Below, piece after piece: positions 44,215 to 56,685 of a stretch of 64,000 bases of DNA. Both the position numbers and the translations under genes were made by a program. Below the pieces are notes generated by a model. The model worked only from the letters and a program-made list of their open reading frames with translations, was not told the DNA's origin and made no database searches. The DNA comes from Gracilaria domingensis. Taxonomy: Eukaryota > Rhodophyta > Florideophyceae > Gracilariales > Gracilariaceae. The stretch's first letter is position 1. Each line of letters opens with the position of its first letter. Location: contig VCMS01000038.1 in assembly GCA_022539475.1 (NCBI GenBank), forward strand, positions 186,001 through 250,000, given 5' to 3'.

Positions 44215-45197
44215 TGTAGAGCAAAACCCCAGCGATGGGATCGTTTCTCAAGGCGTTCGAGTCCTTGCCTTCTAGACGAGGTGAACTCAGCGGTGAGCCC
44301 TCCGAACACGGATAGTGCGGGTGTAAGACCGCCCGTGGTACGAGAAATACCTACGGAGGTTGATGGGTGAACGGACCTGATCCAGGAATCCGGCGAAGAG
44401 TGACGGAATGGTCGAGAAGGAAGGTACCGTAGAGCGGTGTAAGCCCTAGACAAAAGGGGGGGGAAGAAGGAAAATAAAGGGGAAAAGGAGAGAAATCCCG
44501 CGGCGGGACGTGCGGAAAGCGGCAACAGACCCGGCGCCGGGAGACGACGATGTGTATTAAGCCCACGCGGCACAACTCTATACAGAGACAGAAACGCTAC
44601 CAATTGTGGTGAAAGCAGTACAACTGCACAAATGAGAAACAAGAACAGTCAGAAGACACGGAATAAAACAGCCCGAGGGCAAGGCCACAATGGTCAGTAT
44701 TGCCTGAATGATCCCGAGGGATGAAGCTGAGTCGTACCGTACGCGGTGTTTCTCCGGAAGGAGTTGTACAATTCGCGATGGCGAAACAGTTCAGAGCCAA
44801 ACTCGGTTACCCTTTACTGAGGCGCGGAGGTAGCCGCGAGGTCACCTCCTTATATCGTAACCGATTACTTAGTTAAACTAAATTAAATGAATAAAGTGCA
44901 GGCTTGTGCAGGTCCACACACTGGGAAGGTGTGCAACCCGCGGCAGCGGCCAGTAAACTATTCGACTATTGAACCAAATTCACCTGTGAAAGGGTCAAAA
45001 TAACCACGCGTGTACACGCGACCATTCAGTGATAACCTGCCATTGCTGGCGCCAACCCCAGCGGGTACCAAATAAAATTAGCCAGAAATCCCCAAAATTG
45101 GGTCATTCTTCATACAACTTTCCATGACGGATACGTCTCGCATGGCGAGTTATGGAGCACTATCGTCAACGATTCCGCGCACTCGCGTTGTCCTACA
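44215..45197 (-). repeat. G2 3' LTR
   Basis: Pairs with 53931-54913 over the full 983 bp. The ends are TGTAGAGC and TGTCCTACA on the plus strand. Confidence 0.93.
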
Positions 45198-45210
45198 TAT
45201 CCCCCTCCTT
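45198..45210 (-). promoter_or_regulatory. G2 3' polypurine tract
   Basis: On the minus strand AAGGAGGGGGATA ends directly at the TGTAG of the 3' LTR, the standard plus-strand primer site. CTAAGGAGGGGGA also occurs inside pol at 50621-50635 and 47421-47430. Confidence 0.85.
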
Positions 45211-47114
45211 AGCTCGGAGTACCTCGGTTCGGCGAGCGAGAACACCTCACGCGAGTGAGCGTAAATACTGAATCCAGTGATGGAGACGTCCAGCAAAACT
45301 CTCGTCATCCCGAGCACAAAACAACCACCTCGCATGCGAGAACGCCTTCCGAGGCCATGATATCAATGCACAACTGCGAGCTTCGACACTGCGAATCCAA
45401 CTACCAATGAACCAATCGACCAATTGATCAATCCGTGCAACGGATGAAAACGTTCTTCAACGACAGCGGCTTCCCTCAACAGGGGCTTCATGCAACACAG
45501 TTAATCCCTGAAGGGACTCTCGTATCCACGAGAAAAACACAAACCAAACCTTCCCCAGAGCGGACCACTTCCAACACAAACCCATTTGGTTGCGAGCTAT
45601 CCCATCTGGGATCAATCCATGATTGGAGTTGCTCACGCACGCCGGTGACAGGCGATCATCTTCCAATGAGGTATAGGTTTGCTCTTTTAGCATGCATCCT
45701 TCTGCGAGGAGTATCCGTACCATCGGATTTGATACAGAACTTCCCCCTCGGGACCTGCGACATGACGCACCATTTCCTCCAGGACATACTTCTGGAAGCA
45801 GACATCCGCTCTTGGAAAGCACATCGTTGAACTTAGACACTGAGAGTACCTCAACAGGTTCCATTGTCACGTATACCACTCCTCGGTCGAGGCTATCCCA
45901 AGCATTGGTTGCTCCACCACAGGCGCCAGCCTCGGGAAGGCTCGTCGTGACAGCGGTGCAAGGCCCTCTTCGGCTTCCGAATCTTCGTTCAACGAACTTG
46001 ATTAAGATGCCCCCATTATCCTGAGTTCGACGGTTATCCGTTCTTGGTACTGCGTCCAGAAACCGACAAACGGTACCGTCATCGTCTGACAAAGTACTCG
46101 GCTTTACGAGGTGTAAAATTCCTCGAAAGGACAATTGGATGAGTCATTGACAACGCCTGGTGGCGGTTTACCCGGGTACGGGGCTTGCGCAGCACTACAG
46201 TGCTGGTTCAATGACATCGGTGGGCAACGCCATTTCATTGGCTCTGCACAGCGCCACGTGTGCTTGTGCAACTCAATGTAATTAGTCCGTCCAAACCGGA
46301 GTGCAAACGATTTTCATTGGTCGTGCACTCTGCCACGTGTTGCTGCTGCCAGCGTTTCCGATTGGCTGGGAGAATGGCCAAGTGTCCATGTGCCATGCCG
46401 TCCGTTTACGGAGTCCCGTGCGCCGTGGCAAGCCAAAGAATTCGGCAATTAAATTGCGTGCGCCGTTGCAGGCGGTTCGCGTGCCACGCGTACACACCGT
46501 GAGCGGTTAGCAACTCAAAAATCATGATTTTTCAGAGTGCTGGACAGTGCACAACGCCGGACTCGGCCCTTCATTCGTGAACAACAAACAGCTTCCGGAC
46601 AGAGAGATTCCACGCAGGCAGCGTGATGATGCGCAGCGCGCAGCGCCTGCCTTGTCGCGTACAGGCCGGCAGTCGGCGACACACTCAAAGTGTACATCAG
46701 CAATAAGCGCACCGTTCAAACGGTATATCCATGACATGGAGTCACCGCGCCGTTGATCAACCGACACAGTTGGTGTCTATGGCGCCCTGCGCGTACCGTA
46801 GCGACTCCGCTCGAGGTGAAATATCCTTTAGAGGAACAATTGAGCGTCAATGCTTCTTCCTTCTCAACCGACCTTCGGTCTTCATCACTACCATTCACAG
46901 TACACCGTTAGACGGTAATTCGCTTCTTCCCATAAATGGGTATCCGTAAACCGGAGTGTAACTCTTCTTATCCGTAAGCCGGAAAATCTTCTTCATCCCA
47001 AGGTAACCACTTTCTCAAACGGAACCAACAAGTTTAACTTGACATCCTGACAACTCACTCTCTGAGCCAACCCAGCCGAGTCTGTTTCGCGTTAACGCGT
47101 TAATCCTCCGCATA
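45211..47114 (-). other. G2 3' noncoding region
   Basis: Between the end of pol and the polypurine tract. One minus-strand frame of 225 codons (45457-46134) is open but matches nothing I know and overlaps open frames on the other strand. A near-repeat TTCATTGG...GCCACGTG occurs at 46234-46260 and 46313-46339, with a period of 79 bases. Confidence 0.5.
46231..46340. repeat. Two near-copies of a CCAAT/CACGTG unit
   Basis: TTCATTGG, then TGCAC, then GCCACGTGT recurs after 79 bases. ATTGG is an inverted CCAAT box and CACGTG a G-box, so a regulatory use is possible within the G2 3' region. Confidence 0.45.
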
Positions 47115-50100
47115 CTACGGTTGTTCCGGATCAGCGGATACTGTTTTCACAGCGCGCTTTTCCTTCGCTTCGCGAATGCGCGGTATCGCGACTTGCGACC
47201 TCCCAGACTGGGCTTCACTTCTGACATCTGATTCTTCTTCTCGCGAGTGAGCTTTACCGACCTTCGATACTTCAGTAACTGGTACAGCGCTGTCTTCTCG
47301 GAATGCGCGAATCTCTAACTGGAGCGGCTGTGTTCTCAGCACTATTACGAATTCCAGCAGATGAAGAACCGGGCGACACCGGAGAATGAGTAGTTGCATC
47401 AGATGCATCAGCGTTGCCCTCCCCCTCCTTAGGGGTGGCCTCGGGCTCCATAAGGAGATGGGGTGGGGGGGTAACCCGTGTGAACACTCGTGTAGAGTGG
47501 GTTGGGTTATTCCAAGTTAACGTAGTTGAATCTCTCTGTTCAGAGTCACCTAATTTAGGTAGATCCGATAGACCACGATCCGGGTGCGGAAGAATCGCGG
47601 GACGCGATGGCGTAGCATCTGTTGACGGAACTTCTTCTTGTAGAGGATCCCCTGATTGGGTATTGGTTTTAGATTGTCCGGAAGGCGGAGTAGGTGCCAG
47701 TACGACGTGATCACGCGATACACGCTCGTGTTGCTCATCAATGTCGATGACGACGGTATCTGGAGTAAGAGAAATAACGTGATACGGTCCGAGGGCGATC
47801 GGAGACAGCTTATGTCGTGGTTCCTTCTCAGAATTATAATACTCCTTTCGTAGGAAGACGTAGTCATTAGCTTTCACCATTGATGGTTTGCCGCGTAACC
47901 GGCCGTCGAAATTTCGCTTGTACGCGAGTTGAGCCTTCTCCATGGCCTTCCGGGCTACCGGTATCATCTTCTTCAACCAATTTTTCCAGGTGTCCCTCTA
48001 CAAACCCGTCGACGGGAAAGACGATAGCGTCGCTTGAGCTTCAATTACCACAGGTGGCGGAATCCTTGAGAGGACCAATTCAAACGGCGACGGCGACCAA
48101 ACCCGATGTACCTGGGTGTTATATGCGTAAGTTATCGCATCAGTGTACAGGTCCCAATCCTTTGGGTGATCCGCAACGTAGGATCTCAATGCGTTTAGCA
48201 TCGTACGGTTAAACCGTTCTACCTGCCTATTACATTGGGGATGATAGATTGTTGTAAACAAATTCTTGATATCCAAGATACGGCATACGTCCATAAAGAA
48301 CTTTGACGCAAACTGCGAGCCATTATCTGAAAGCAGATTAACGGGTGGCCCGTAAGTGAAGACCCAATGCCTCAAAAATGCTTGTGCAACTGCTGCTGCA
48401 GTGATCCGCTTCAACGGGACCGTTCGCATTAACTTCGAAAACCTGTCCGTGATAACCAGGAGATACCTGTGACCGCGTGCGGTTCGAATTAGTTCGCCCA
48501 GAATGTCGATAGCGACGAACTCCAGAGGAGCCCGGGCTGGGAACAGCGTCATCGACTTAGAATTTAGTCGAAGCTCGACGTTGTTCTTGGCGCATTCCGT
48601 GCATTAACGGCGTACTGCGTAGCAGTCGAATGCCATAGCTGGCCAATAAAAGTCTCTTCGGAGAGTGAGATACAACTTCCTGCCACCAGGGTGTCCCTCA
48701 ATCTTTGCATAGTGAGATATATGGAGAACCCTCCATTGTAGGGAGTGTGGAACCACAATTTGAGGGCGTGGCCTAACAATCCTAACAAGGAATTCCTGAT
48801 CGTTGGTTAGAAAGGGTATCTTGAATCCCCCGTTGAGTCGGGCCCTTATCTGAGTACAGAAAGGATCCCCGTGTTGTTCACGTATTACCTCTTCAGCGGT
48901 AATGGGTTCAAATGAACCGGGTAACGGTGTAACTGGTCCGGTGGCGAGTATGTCGTCGCAGACGTCGTCCAGAAAGTCTGGTTCTTCCTCGATTTCTTCA
49001 GCCAAGAAGCAGGGAATGTCGTCGTCATCGACAGGTTCTGCTTCACCAGAAGTTCTCAAGCGGGAGAGCGCATCTGCCTGCAAGTTCAGGGTTCCCCGTT
49101 TGTAACGGACTTCGAAATCAAATTCCGACAAGCGGAGACGCCATCTCATAAGGCGACCTGACGGCTCAGATATCTCCATAAGCCAACGGAGTGCCGAATG
49201 ATCGGTGTGCACCTGAAAATGGGTTCCCATGAGGTACGGTCTCAGAGTTTAGAGTGCCCATACAACGGCAAGACATTCTTTCTCGGACACCGAGTAGTTG
49301 CGCTCATGCACATTGAGCGAACGGGACCAGTATCCCACTGGGCGTCGTACGCCATCTTCCGAAACCTGGAAAAGCGCACAACCAACTTGGTATTCACTTG
49401 CATCAGTATCCACTTCATAAGGAAGCCCAGGAGTGGGTAATGCCAAGACTGGCGGAGACGTTACAGCGACGACAAGGGCCGAAAAAGCGGACGCTTCCGC
49501 GTCGCCGAATGGTTCCAGTTTAACTGGCTGTCCTTTTCTGAGAAGAGAATTGAGAGGAGCTGCAGTATCAGCGAAATTTGGGACGAACCGACGATAGACA
49601 TTACACAAACCGAGAAATGATCGGAGTTCCGTTTGAGTTGTCGAATGTTTCGCTTCCTTCAGCGACTTCACCCTTACCTCGTCGACCGAGAGTTCCCCTG
49701 GGCGGATAATGTGGCCCAGGTATTTCACCGAGTCGGTAAAAAATTCGCATTTCTTGAGCTTCAAGGTAACACCTGCGTCACGCAGAACTTGCATCACTTC
49801 CCTCACATGGGACATATGTTCATCCATACTGTTGGAAAATACGACAATGTCGTCCAAGTACACAAGACAAGTCTTCCACTTGAATCTGGCCAACAGAATG
49901 TCAACCGCGCGGTGAAACGTAGCGGGAGCATTCGTTAGCCCGAAGGGCATCCGTTTGAAACGGTACCGTCCTTGGTGACATACAAACGCGGTCTTGTCGC
50001 GATCTTCTTTTCGAATTGGAACCTGCCAGTAACCCCAATTGGCGTCAAGGGCATTAAATACTCTGGCGCTTCCCAGCGAGTGGATGTACTCATCTATCCG

Positions 50101-51485
50101 TGAAATCGGATACACGTCTTTGACCGTAATGGCGTTGAGTCGCCTGTAATGGATGCAAAAACGCCACGATCCATCCGACTTCGGAACAAGTACAACGGGC
50201 GATGCCCATGACGACTGAGCTGCCTCAATGACGTCGACACGTAGCATCTTCTCGACTTGAGACTTTTCTTCTTCTCGCGCTTTCGGGCCTGCCGGATACG
50301 GGTGTTGCTCGATTGGGCGAGTATCTGGGAGCAGATCAATACGGTGCTCCGTAATTCCAATTGTTCCGAGGGAACCGTCCCACATAGGAGTAAATTCTCT
50401 GAGCATGTCTCACAACTTCTCGCGATGGGACGCTGGGACATGGTCCAGATTCAACTTCTCTAATTCCTCAACAGGATTTTTCCGGCAAGGCCTTAATTAC
50501 CGAGGTGACCGGTTGTTCGTGACACGAATTCACCAAAGCCACTTCGTCAAGTGCGACGTCATCCGAAACAGCGAAGTTCACATCGTTTCCATTCGTGGAA
50601 GAACCGGAAGAAACCGGACGCTCCTCCCCCTCCTTAGTGTCAGGAATACCGAGAACCTCGGAAGCGGGTATCTTCGTCTTCAAGATTGCCTGCGGATGCG
50701 GGAGAACTGAACCCAGTACTTGGTGTTTAACCAACCACTTCGTGGTTTTGCCAAAGTTGGCGATAAGTACCTTAAAAGGTTCACCGGGTTCGATGTAAAC
50801 CACACCGTTAGCCATGGCCAATTGGCGTTGGTCGTATAACGACGATGACGGTTGCACTAGCCTTTCCATGCTGCTTGGAGATACACTGCACCCATATCTG
50901 GGATTCCGGCGGGATTGAAATGGATTTCGCGAGGCGAAGCTTCGTAGACTTCGAATCCATGTTGGGAACTTCCTGAGCCACAGGTAACGGGACACGCTTC
51001 CGAATAGCGCTTCGTAGCGGCTTCCGAACGATCGGAATAGTATTTCCGTTTTCCATTTCCACGGATTTCGCCCTCGGGCGTATCGCTTCAACAAAGCGGT
51101 CGCAAAAGTCACAACCGAGAATTACCGGTGCTGCGAGAGAGTCGCAAACGACAAAATCCAGCTTCACCGGATAGGTGCCTAATCTGACATTCAGAGGTAT
51201 GTACCCAGCCGTCTTCAACGGGTTGTTGTTCGCGTCGGCGATATCCAATCCTGGACCATAACGAACACACTCCGGAAGTTCGGGTGGCAGCAAAGCTGAG
51301 TGAATCAGATTCGGCGCAGCGCCAGTGTCTAAAACAGACAGTTGTCGAACCATAGACTGGTGTGAAAGGCCGAGGTCGGCATAAACCTTATAATTCCTCT
51401 TGGCCATCAGAAGAACTCGATCCGGGGCACGGAGATTGCGTACACGCACCCATGGACGACGTAAAACCGCACGGTCCTGAGTCAA
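47115..51485 (-). pseudogene. G2 pol: protease, RT, RNase H, integrase
   Basis: Starting near 51485 the minus strand encodes retropepsin (LDTGAAPNLIHS), then a shift near 50850. A linker with DTKEGEERP follows, and a second shift near 50465. RT has AAQSSWASPVVLVPKSDGS, CLVYLDDIVVF and MPFGLTNAPATF. RNase H has EVDTDASEYQVGC, with TAA at 49249 just after AVVWAL. Next come HSALRWL and the integrase zinc site with TAA at 48604, between YAVRR and CTEC. The integrase core follows (VAIDILGE, LLSDNGSQFAS, HPQCNRQVERFNRT). After a short shift near 47990 is the C-terminal tail (KRNFDGRLRGKPS) with Pro/Thr-rich sequence. No chromodomain is seen, unlike G1. The stops fit CAA-to-TAA change. Confidence 0.88.
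50621..50635 (-). promoter_or_regulatory. Internal polypurine tract-like site in G2 pol
   Basis: Minus-strand AAGGAGGGGGAGGAG, preceded by CACT, encodes KEGEE between protease and RT. It matches the G2 3' polypurine tract and stands at the same position as the G1 site at 1161. Confidence 0.5.
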
Positions 51486-51617
51486 CGTCTGACTGAGCCA
51501 TTTTCCTTGTTAGGAGAATCCTCTTCAGGAAATCGGCCGGGGAGCGAAGCGGCGGCGCCTCGGGCGTCTCCAACTTCGGCTCAGGAGACGCCCCTCCCAT
51601 AGGGGAAACTCCCAAGT

Positions 51618-53710
51618 CTAGTTTTTCTGCGCTGGTTCCGCCGGTGAAGGCGTTCCCTGTCCAGGGTTGGGAACTGAATTCCCGGTATCGGGGTGAGTCG
51701 CAGTCATCTGTTCGGTCGCATTCCGAGTTTCGTCTACACGAACGTTCTGTCCTGTACCAGGGTTGCCAAACATGGCCTTCTGCGCTTCATAATTCTTACT
51801 CGGTACACGAGCCTTGTCAGCTGATGACAGAGATTCATACCACCCGATAATTTTCGGTAACTCCGGAGCGGGCAACATGCACACAGGTGCAATATGACCG
51901 TGTCGGTAACAAATGTGACAGATGGCCGTTACCGGCTTATCGAAAGATCGATTACCATCTATCCGACGCTACGGTTGCGCATTAACCCATCCTGGGCGTG
52001 AGAAACGGCTTCCGTTATTCGCATAGGCGAGTGGGGCGGCCGGTACCCGTTGTCCTCCCATATAAAGAGCGGGGTCACTTTCCGAAGTCGGAGCTGTCGA
52101 CGACGGAATCTCAGAAGACCCGTACGAATCGGAATGACTTGCAATGAAATGCACATTATCCAAATCCGGATTGACGGAATTCCCACGTTCCAGTGAAGAA
52201 GATGGAGATGACTCGTGTACGAGAGGGCCCTCGAACGGTGGAGCTTCTTAGGGTTGCGAGCACGCAAGGCTTCGCCCTCCGCTTGGGCAAACTGGACCAG
52301 TTCCAGATACGTAATCCTACGTTTCTCTTCGCGATATCGCGCCACCAAAGCCTTGAGAGAAGGGTCCAACCCATCCACGAACATCGTGCATCTCTTCTGA
52401 GCGGAGTACACATTTCCACAGCGATGAAACGCTTTGTTCAACCTAGTTGAGTAAACCGTTTCGCTCTCTTCAGTCTTCTGTTTAGTATCTCGCAGAGCGA
52501 GCGTCGCGTTGTGAATCGCGCTTCCTGTTGCATAGGACCTCAGGAGGTATTGGACCGCTTCCGGCCAACAACTGACACCTTTCTCAGATGCACGGGACGA
52601 CCCTCGGACCGAGTTAAACTGATCTTCAGCCATCCCTGACAGAAAATACGGTAAAGCGAGAAACGCTTGCGTCTCGTTCATACCGAGAATGTCGGCTTCC
52701 TGCACAAAGCGGGCCAGAAAGTCCAGTACCAGAATTGGATCTTCGCCATCGAATTTCTTCGTAAAGACGATATTCAGTCTTCTGATGTGGTCCTTCACCT
52801 TACCGGTGCTTCGCGAGGTGCGACTTGACGATGAATCGTCCAATCGGTAATAACGATACGACAACAGCTTCCTGTAGAGGAGATTCGTTGGTTTCAACTC
52901 CTTGAGTCCAAGATGACGTCTACCTTTCTCGCGAGAGCGAATCACTCCTTGAGTGGCATATGTCGCCTTCGACTTCGTTCCGCGGGATCGACTCCCATAC
53001 CGTTCTCGGTCTTCCTCACTGTCGGAAGAACTGGATGAAGTAGATTTCGCAGAGCGAACGCTAGAATTGGAACTAGACGAATCCGAGTCGTAACGGAGTT
53101 CCTTTTTGGATCGTCGATTTCCTTGATACGGAGACTGGCGTGCAGAGCGCTCAGAGGCTTCTTCCTTAGCATTCTTCGCATCAGATGCGTTATCCATCGG
53201 AACGATCTCTTCGAGAGTAGACAACCGAGTGGTGAGGCCATCGATTTCAGCTCGATGCTGCTGAATAGAGGAATGATAAGCTTGAACAAAAGCGGCTGGT
53301 GCACCCAGACTTTCCAAAATGAAATTCACGTCTTGACGTAAGACACGAATGTCATTGGTCGGATCTCCGATTTCAGCTTGGTCAAGCTTCCGTCTGAGAT
53401 ACTGCAGATCCACGAACAACGAGTTTTGCGCGAGCTGATTGACACGCAGTTGAGCCTCGAGGTACGACTATCCAGGGGTTTCAACCACATCGTCTGGTCT
53501 CTCCGTTGCCGGAGTACCCGTAACGGGCGGAGCTCCTGCCGTAGAAGTGGCCATCGGACCCGACGTGACTGACGAAGCTCTCCGGGGTTCCGGGACCTGT
53601 TCATTGTCAGGCGACCTTGCAGGTACGGAGGCGCGAGAACGCGGAGGCCTAGGCCGAGACACACCAGCTTCTCTGGCCACACCGTTTCGAGGGTTCGGCG
53701 CAGGTAGTGC
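51618..53710 (-). pseudogene. G2 gag with CCHC zinc knuckle
   Basis: The likely start is the minus-strand ATG at 53710 (MALPAPNPRNG). A Pro/Ser/Arg-rich head runs to a TAG at 53468, after which the same frame goes on (SYLEAQLRVNQLAQNS). A coiled-coil-like stretch, an Arg/Ser-rich segment and a retrotransposon gag domain follow (DGEDPILVLDFLARFVQEAD, SETVYSTRLNKAFHRCG). After a frameshift near 52170 and a TAG at 51969 comes the knuckle CHICYRHGHIAPVC. The tail ends at 51618. Both TAG codons are consistent with CAG-to-TAG change. Confidence 0.8.
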
Positions 53711-53913
53711 CATACCGGGCCACGGTGTACCGAACAGCGGTAAGATCAAATTAACAACGAGAGGTCTCGATACTCCAAATAGTAAGTAACGAACAACGAA
53801 TAAAACACTCCAGAGAGTCCACTGTTCCACAGTGGTTTCCCAAAAACTAATTGATCACTAATCGTGAGACTCCTCGACAAGAACGAGAATGAAAGAAAGA
53901 ATTCAACCCGTTC

Positions 53914-53928
53914 TAAGTCGGGAGACCA
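53914..53928 (-). promoter_or_regulatory. G2 primer-binding site
   Basis: On the minus strand TGGTCTCCCGACTTA starts two bases after the 5' LTR. Its complement ends GGGAGACCA, resembling the 3' end of tRNA-Tyr as known from yeast. The exact primer tRNA of this organism is not known to me. Confidence 0.6.
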
Positions 53929-53930
53929 CT

Positions 53931-54913
53931 TGTAGAGCAAAACCCCAGCGATGGGATCGTCTCTCAAGACGTTCGAGTCCTTGCCCTCTAGATGAGGTGA
54001 ACTCAGCGGTGAGCCCTCCGAACACGGATAGTGCGGGTGTAAGACCGCCCGTGGTACGGGATATACCTACGGAGGTTGATGCGTGAAGGGGCCTGATCCA
54101 GGAACCCGGCGAAGAGTGACGGAATGGTCGAGAAGGAAGGTACCGTAGAGCGGTGTAGGCCGTAGGCAAAAGGGGGGGGAAGAAGGAAAATAAAGGGGAA
54201 AAGGAGAGAAATCCCGCGGCGCGACGTGCGGAAAGCGGCAACAGACCCGGCGCCGGGAGACGACGATGTGTATTAAGCCCACGCGGCACAACTCTATACA
54301 GAGACAGAAACGCTACCAATTGTGGTGAAAGCAGTACAACTGCATAAATAAGAAACAAGAACAGTCAGAAGACACGGAATAAAACAGCCCGAAGGCACGG
54401 CCACAATGGTCAGTATTGCCTGAATGATCCCGAGGGATGAAGCTGAGTCGTACCGTACGCGGTGTTTCTCCGGAAGGAGTTGTACACTTCGCGATGGCGA
54501 AACAGTTCAGAGCCGAACTCGGTTACCCTTTACTGAGGCGCGGAGGTAGCCGCGAGGTCATCTCCTTATATCGTAACCGATTACTTAGTTAAACTAAATT
54601 AAATAAATAAAGTGCAGGCTTGTGCAGGTCGACAAACGGGGAAGGTGTGCAACCCGCGGCAGCGGCCAGTAAACTATTCGACTATCGAACCAAATTCACC
54701 TGTGAAAGGGTCAAAATAACCACGCGCGTACACGCGACCATTCAGTGATAACCTGCCATTGCTGGCGCCAACCCCAGGGCGTACCAAATAAAACTAGCCA
54801 GAAATCCTCAAAATTGGGTCATTCTTCATACAACTTTCCATGACGGATTCGTCTCGCATCGAGAGTTATGGAGCACTATCGTCAACGATTCCGCGCACTT
54901 GCGTTGTCCTACA
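53931..54913 (-). repeat. G2 5' LTR
   Basis: Full-length partner of 44215-45197, with the same TGTAG...CTACA ends. Confidence 0.93.
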
Positions 54914-55640
54914 CCGACGCATCCCAACTGACTCAGAGGATCTTAATATGCGCTCTGTACCGTATCGTGAAATCTTGGGCACTCTGCTTTTCTTAAGTAC
55001 TAGAACCCGACCGGACATCTCTACAGCAGTATCAATGCTTGGAAAGTTCTCTGCATCTCCTCTTCAGTGTCATTGGCGTAACTTGAAACACGTTGTCCGA
55101 TACTTGAAGGGCACAATGAATCATGGGTTGGTCATTAAAAGGTCAACCTGTAATCTTGAGGTTGAAGCATGGTGCGATTCCGACTGGGGACGCGACTTGG
55201 ACAAACGTCGATCTCGTGGAGGATTCTATATCACTGTTGGGTCGGTGACTATTGTATGGAGTTCAAAACGTCAGCGATCTACAGCACTTTCTATCGCTGA
55301 GGCTGAGTTCTATGCTCTGTAAGAATGTATCAAACAGCTTACATGGATAAGAAATTTCTCTTTCGAACTTGGAGCAGAAGTCCGGGACCCAATCATCATT
55401 ATACAAGACAACTTAGGTTCTATTTCGTGCTCAAAAGATGTTCTTTGATTACGGCGTGGGAAACAAATTGATTTGCGTTATTATCATGTGCTAGATTCTC
55501 TTCGTGAAAACCTTGTTTCAGTACAGCATGTTTCTTCTGACGATAATCATGCTGATATCTTCACTACGGCTTTGGGTCATGAGTTATTTGTTAAGCATCG
55601 TGTAGCCTTGAAGGTGACTCTTTTTCAGTTCGAGGGGGGA
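54914..55640 (+). pseudogene. C2 pol, end part (late RT and RNase H)
   Basis: Directly after the G2 LTR the plus strand resumes Copia coding with SVPYREILGTLLFLSTRTRPD, HWRNLKHVVRYLKGT and the RNase H block (WCDSDWGRDLDKRRSRGGF, STALSIAEAEFYAL). A TAA at 55321 comes just after EFYAL. Diverged sequence then continues to the purine run at 55634. The part of RT with the catalytic YVDD is absent from both halves of C2. Confidence 0.85.
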
Positions 55641-55645
55641 TCTCA

Positions 55646-55919
55646 GTAAGTGAACTGAGCGGCTGACGTGCTGCGGTCGTGAATTGTATTTGAATGTTTG
55701 TACTTGGTTTGTATTTGAAAGTTTGTACTTAGGTATGCGTGGCGCCCATTTAAGTTTGTACCTTTGTTTACATGGCGCCCGCTCTAGTTTTCATTATGTT
55801 GCAACACTCGGTTTACATAGAGTCTGTAGGCTTGGACCTGTGTCTATATAAGACCCAGGATGCTGTTGGTCGCATGGCCAACTCCAAGCCAACTCAATTA
55901 AAGCTTTTCTCTCTAAGAC
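55646..55919 (+). repeat. C2 3' LTR
   Basis: Matches the 5' LTR until CTCTCTAAGA (about 55918), with a TATA box at 55845. Beyond that the two copies diverge, so either U5 is missing or the 3' LTR is truncated. Confidence 0.8.
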
Positions 55920-56685
55920 GGTTGGGTATATTTTTTGACACTAGGAGTCTTCGCAGCTCTGTTATTTCGTTTAAAACTTGTGCAACTTCTTTAGGTTCCA
56001 GTATGTTCCTGTTTTGGATATTTTAATGCTTTTAAAGCCCGTGTAAACGAACCTTTGTTTAAATTTTTTCTTTATCTGCATAGAAATAGAATTACTTAAG
56101 CACAATTTTCTACGGTTTTTATTGCGGTCATCGTTTTATTATTATAAAGCCTACCTCTTGTGACTTTTTGGTGTTCTATTGGTCGTTTACATAGAATCTA
56201 TTCAATCTTGTTCTTTGGCATCAAATTCGATGTGGCGCTGTAGACCCATTATGCCAGCAAGGCGCAAGAAATGTTTATTCTTGTTTATTTTTCTGTACAT
56301 TGGACAAGGAAGAGATAATCCAGGACAAGGAAAAGCTTATCCATCTGCCTATTCCAGGAGAATCCCTACATGGGTTAGACCTTTTCCATGTGTCTGACAA
56401 GGGTTACACGTGAGTAATCAAAACTTCTCAACTTGATCACTGGTGACATCCGAAAATTCCCATTGTCGCAGATGCCAACAGCCGCGAAGAATGAGTGCAT
56501 TCCACGTTGTGCGTGTTGCTTCCCATCAGTTGGAATCTGTACGGGGTCAGCTTGACCCTTTACAGATTCCAAGATGCGGTTTTACGCTCGATTTGTGTAA
56601 GTGCCAAGCATGTTTACTTCATAAAGTCATAGCGAGATACAAACTCGATGCTAAGAATCTACTGTCAACAACATGTCCCATCATC
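55920..56685. other. Intergenic region upstream of the Harbinger-like gene
   Basis: No gene of its own. The plus-strand frame that leads into the transposase is open from 56443 but starts convincingly only at 56686. No terminal inverted repeat was identified here. Confidence 0.35.

Larger units (their letters stand above)
44215..54913 (-). mobile_element. Ty3/Gypsy element G2, full length with 983-bp LTRs
   Basis: LTRs at 44215-45197 and 53931-54913 are the same length and differ at roughly 30-40 positions by eye. Both start TGTAG and end CTACA. On the minus strand a primer-binding site lies two bases inside the 5' LTR, and a polypurine tract lies directly before the 3' LTR. Gag, protease, RT, RNase H and integrase are in order between them, with frameshifts and four in-frame stops. 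The flanking bases (GTTTG left, CCGAC right) do not match. With the RT gap in C2, this points to deletion or recombination after insertion. Confidence 0.92.
40921..55919 (+). mobile_element. Copia element C2, interrupted by Gypsy G2
   Basis: Two matching LTR segments (about 40921-41190 and 55646-55919) flank Copia gag, protease, integrase and early RT to 44214. After the G2 element come the late RT and RNase H at 54914-55640. About 250 codons of RT are missing between the two halves, so sequence was lost at the G2 junction. A purine run (GAGGGGGGA, 55634) precedes the 3' LTR. Multiple frameshifts make it inactive. Confidence 0.85.

Noticed and set aside
45435-46024. Plus-strand ORFs opposite the G2 3' region
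   Set aside because: They mirror the minus-strand frame and lie antisense to the element, with no motif.
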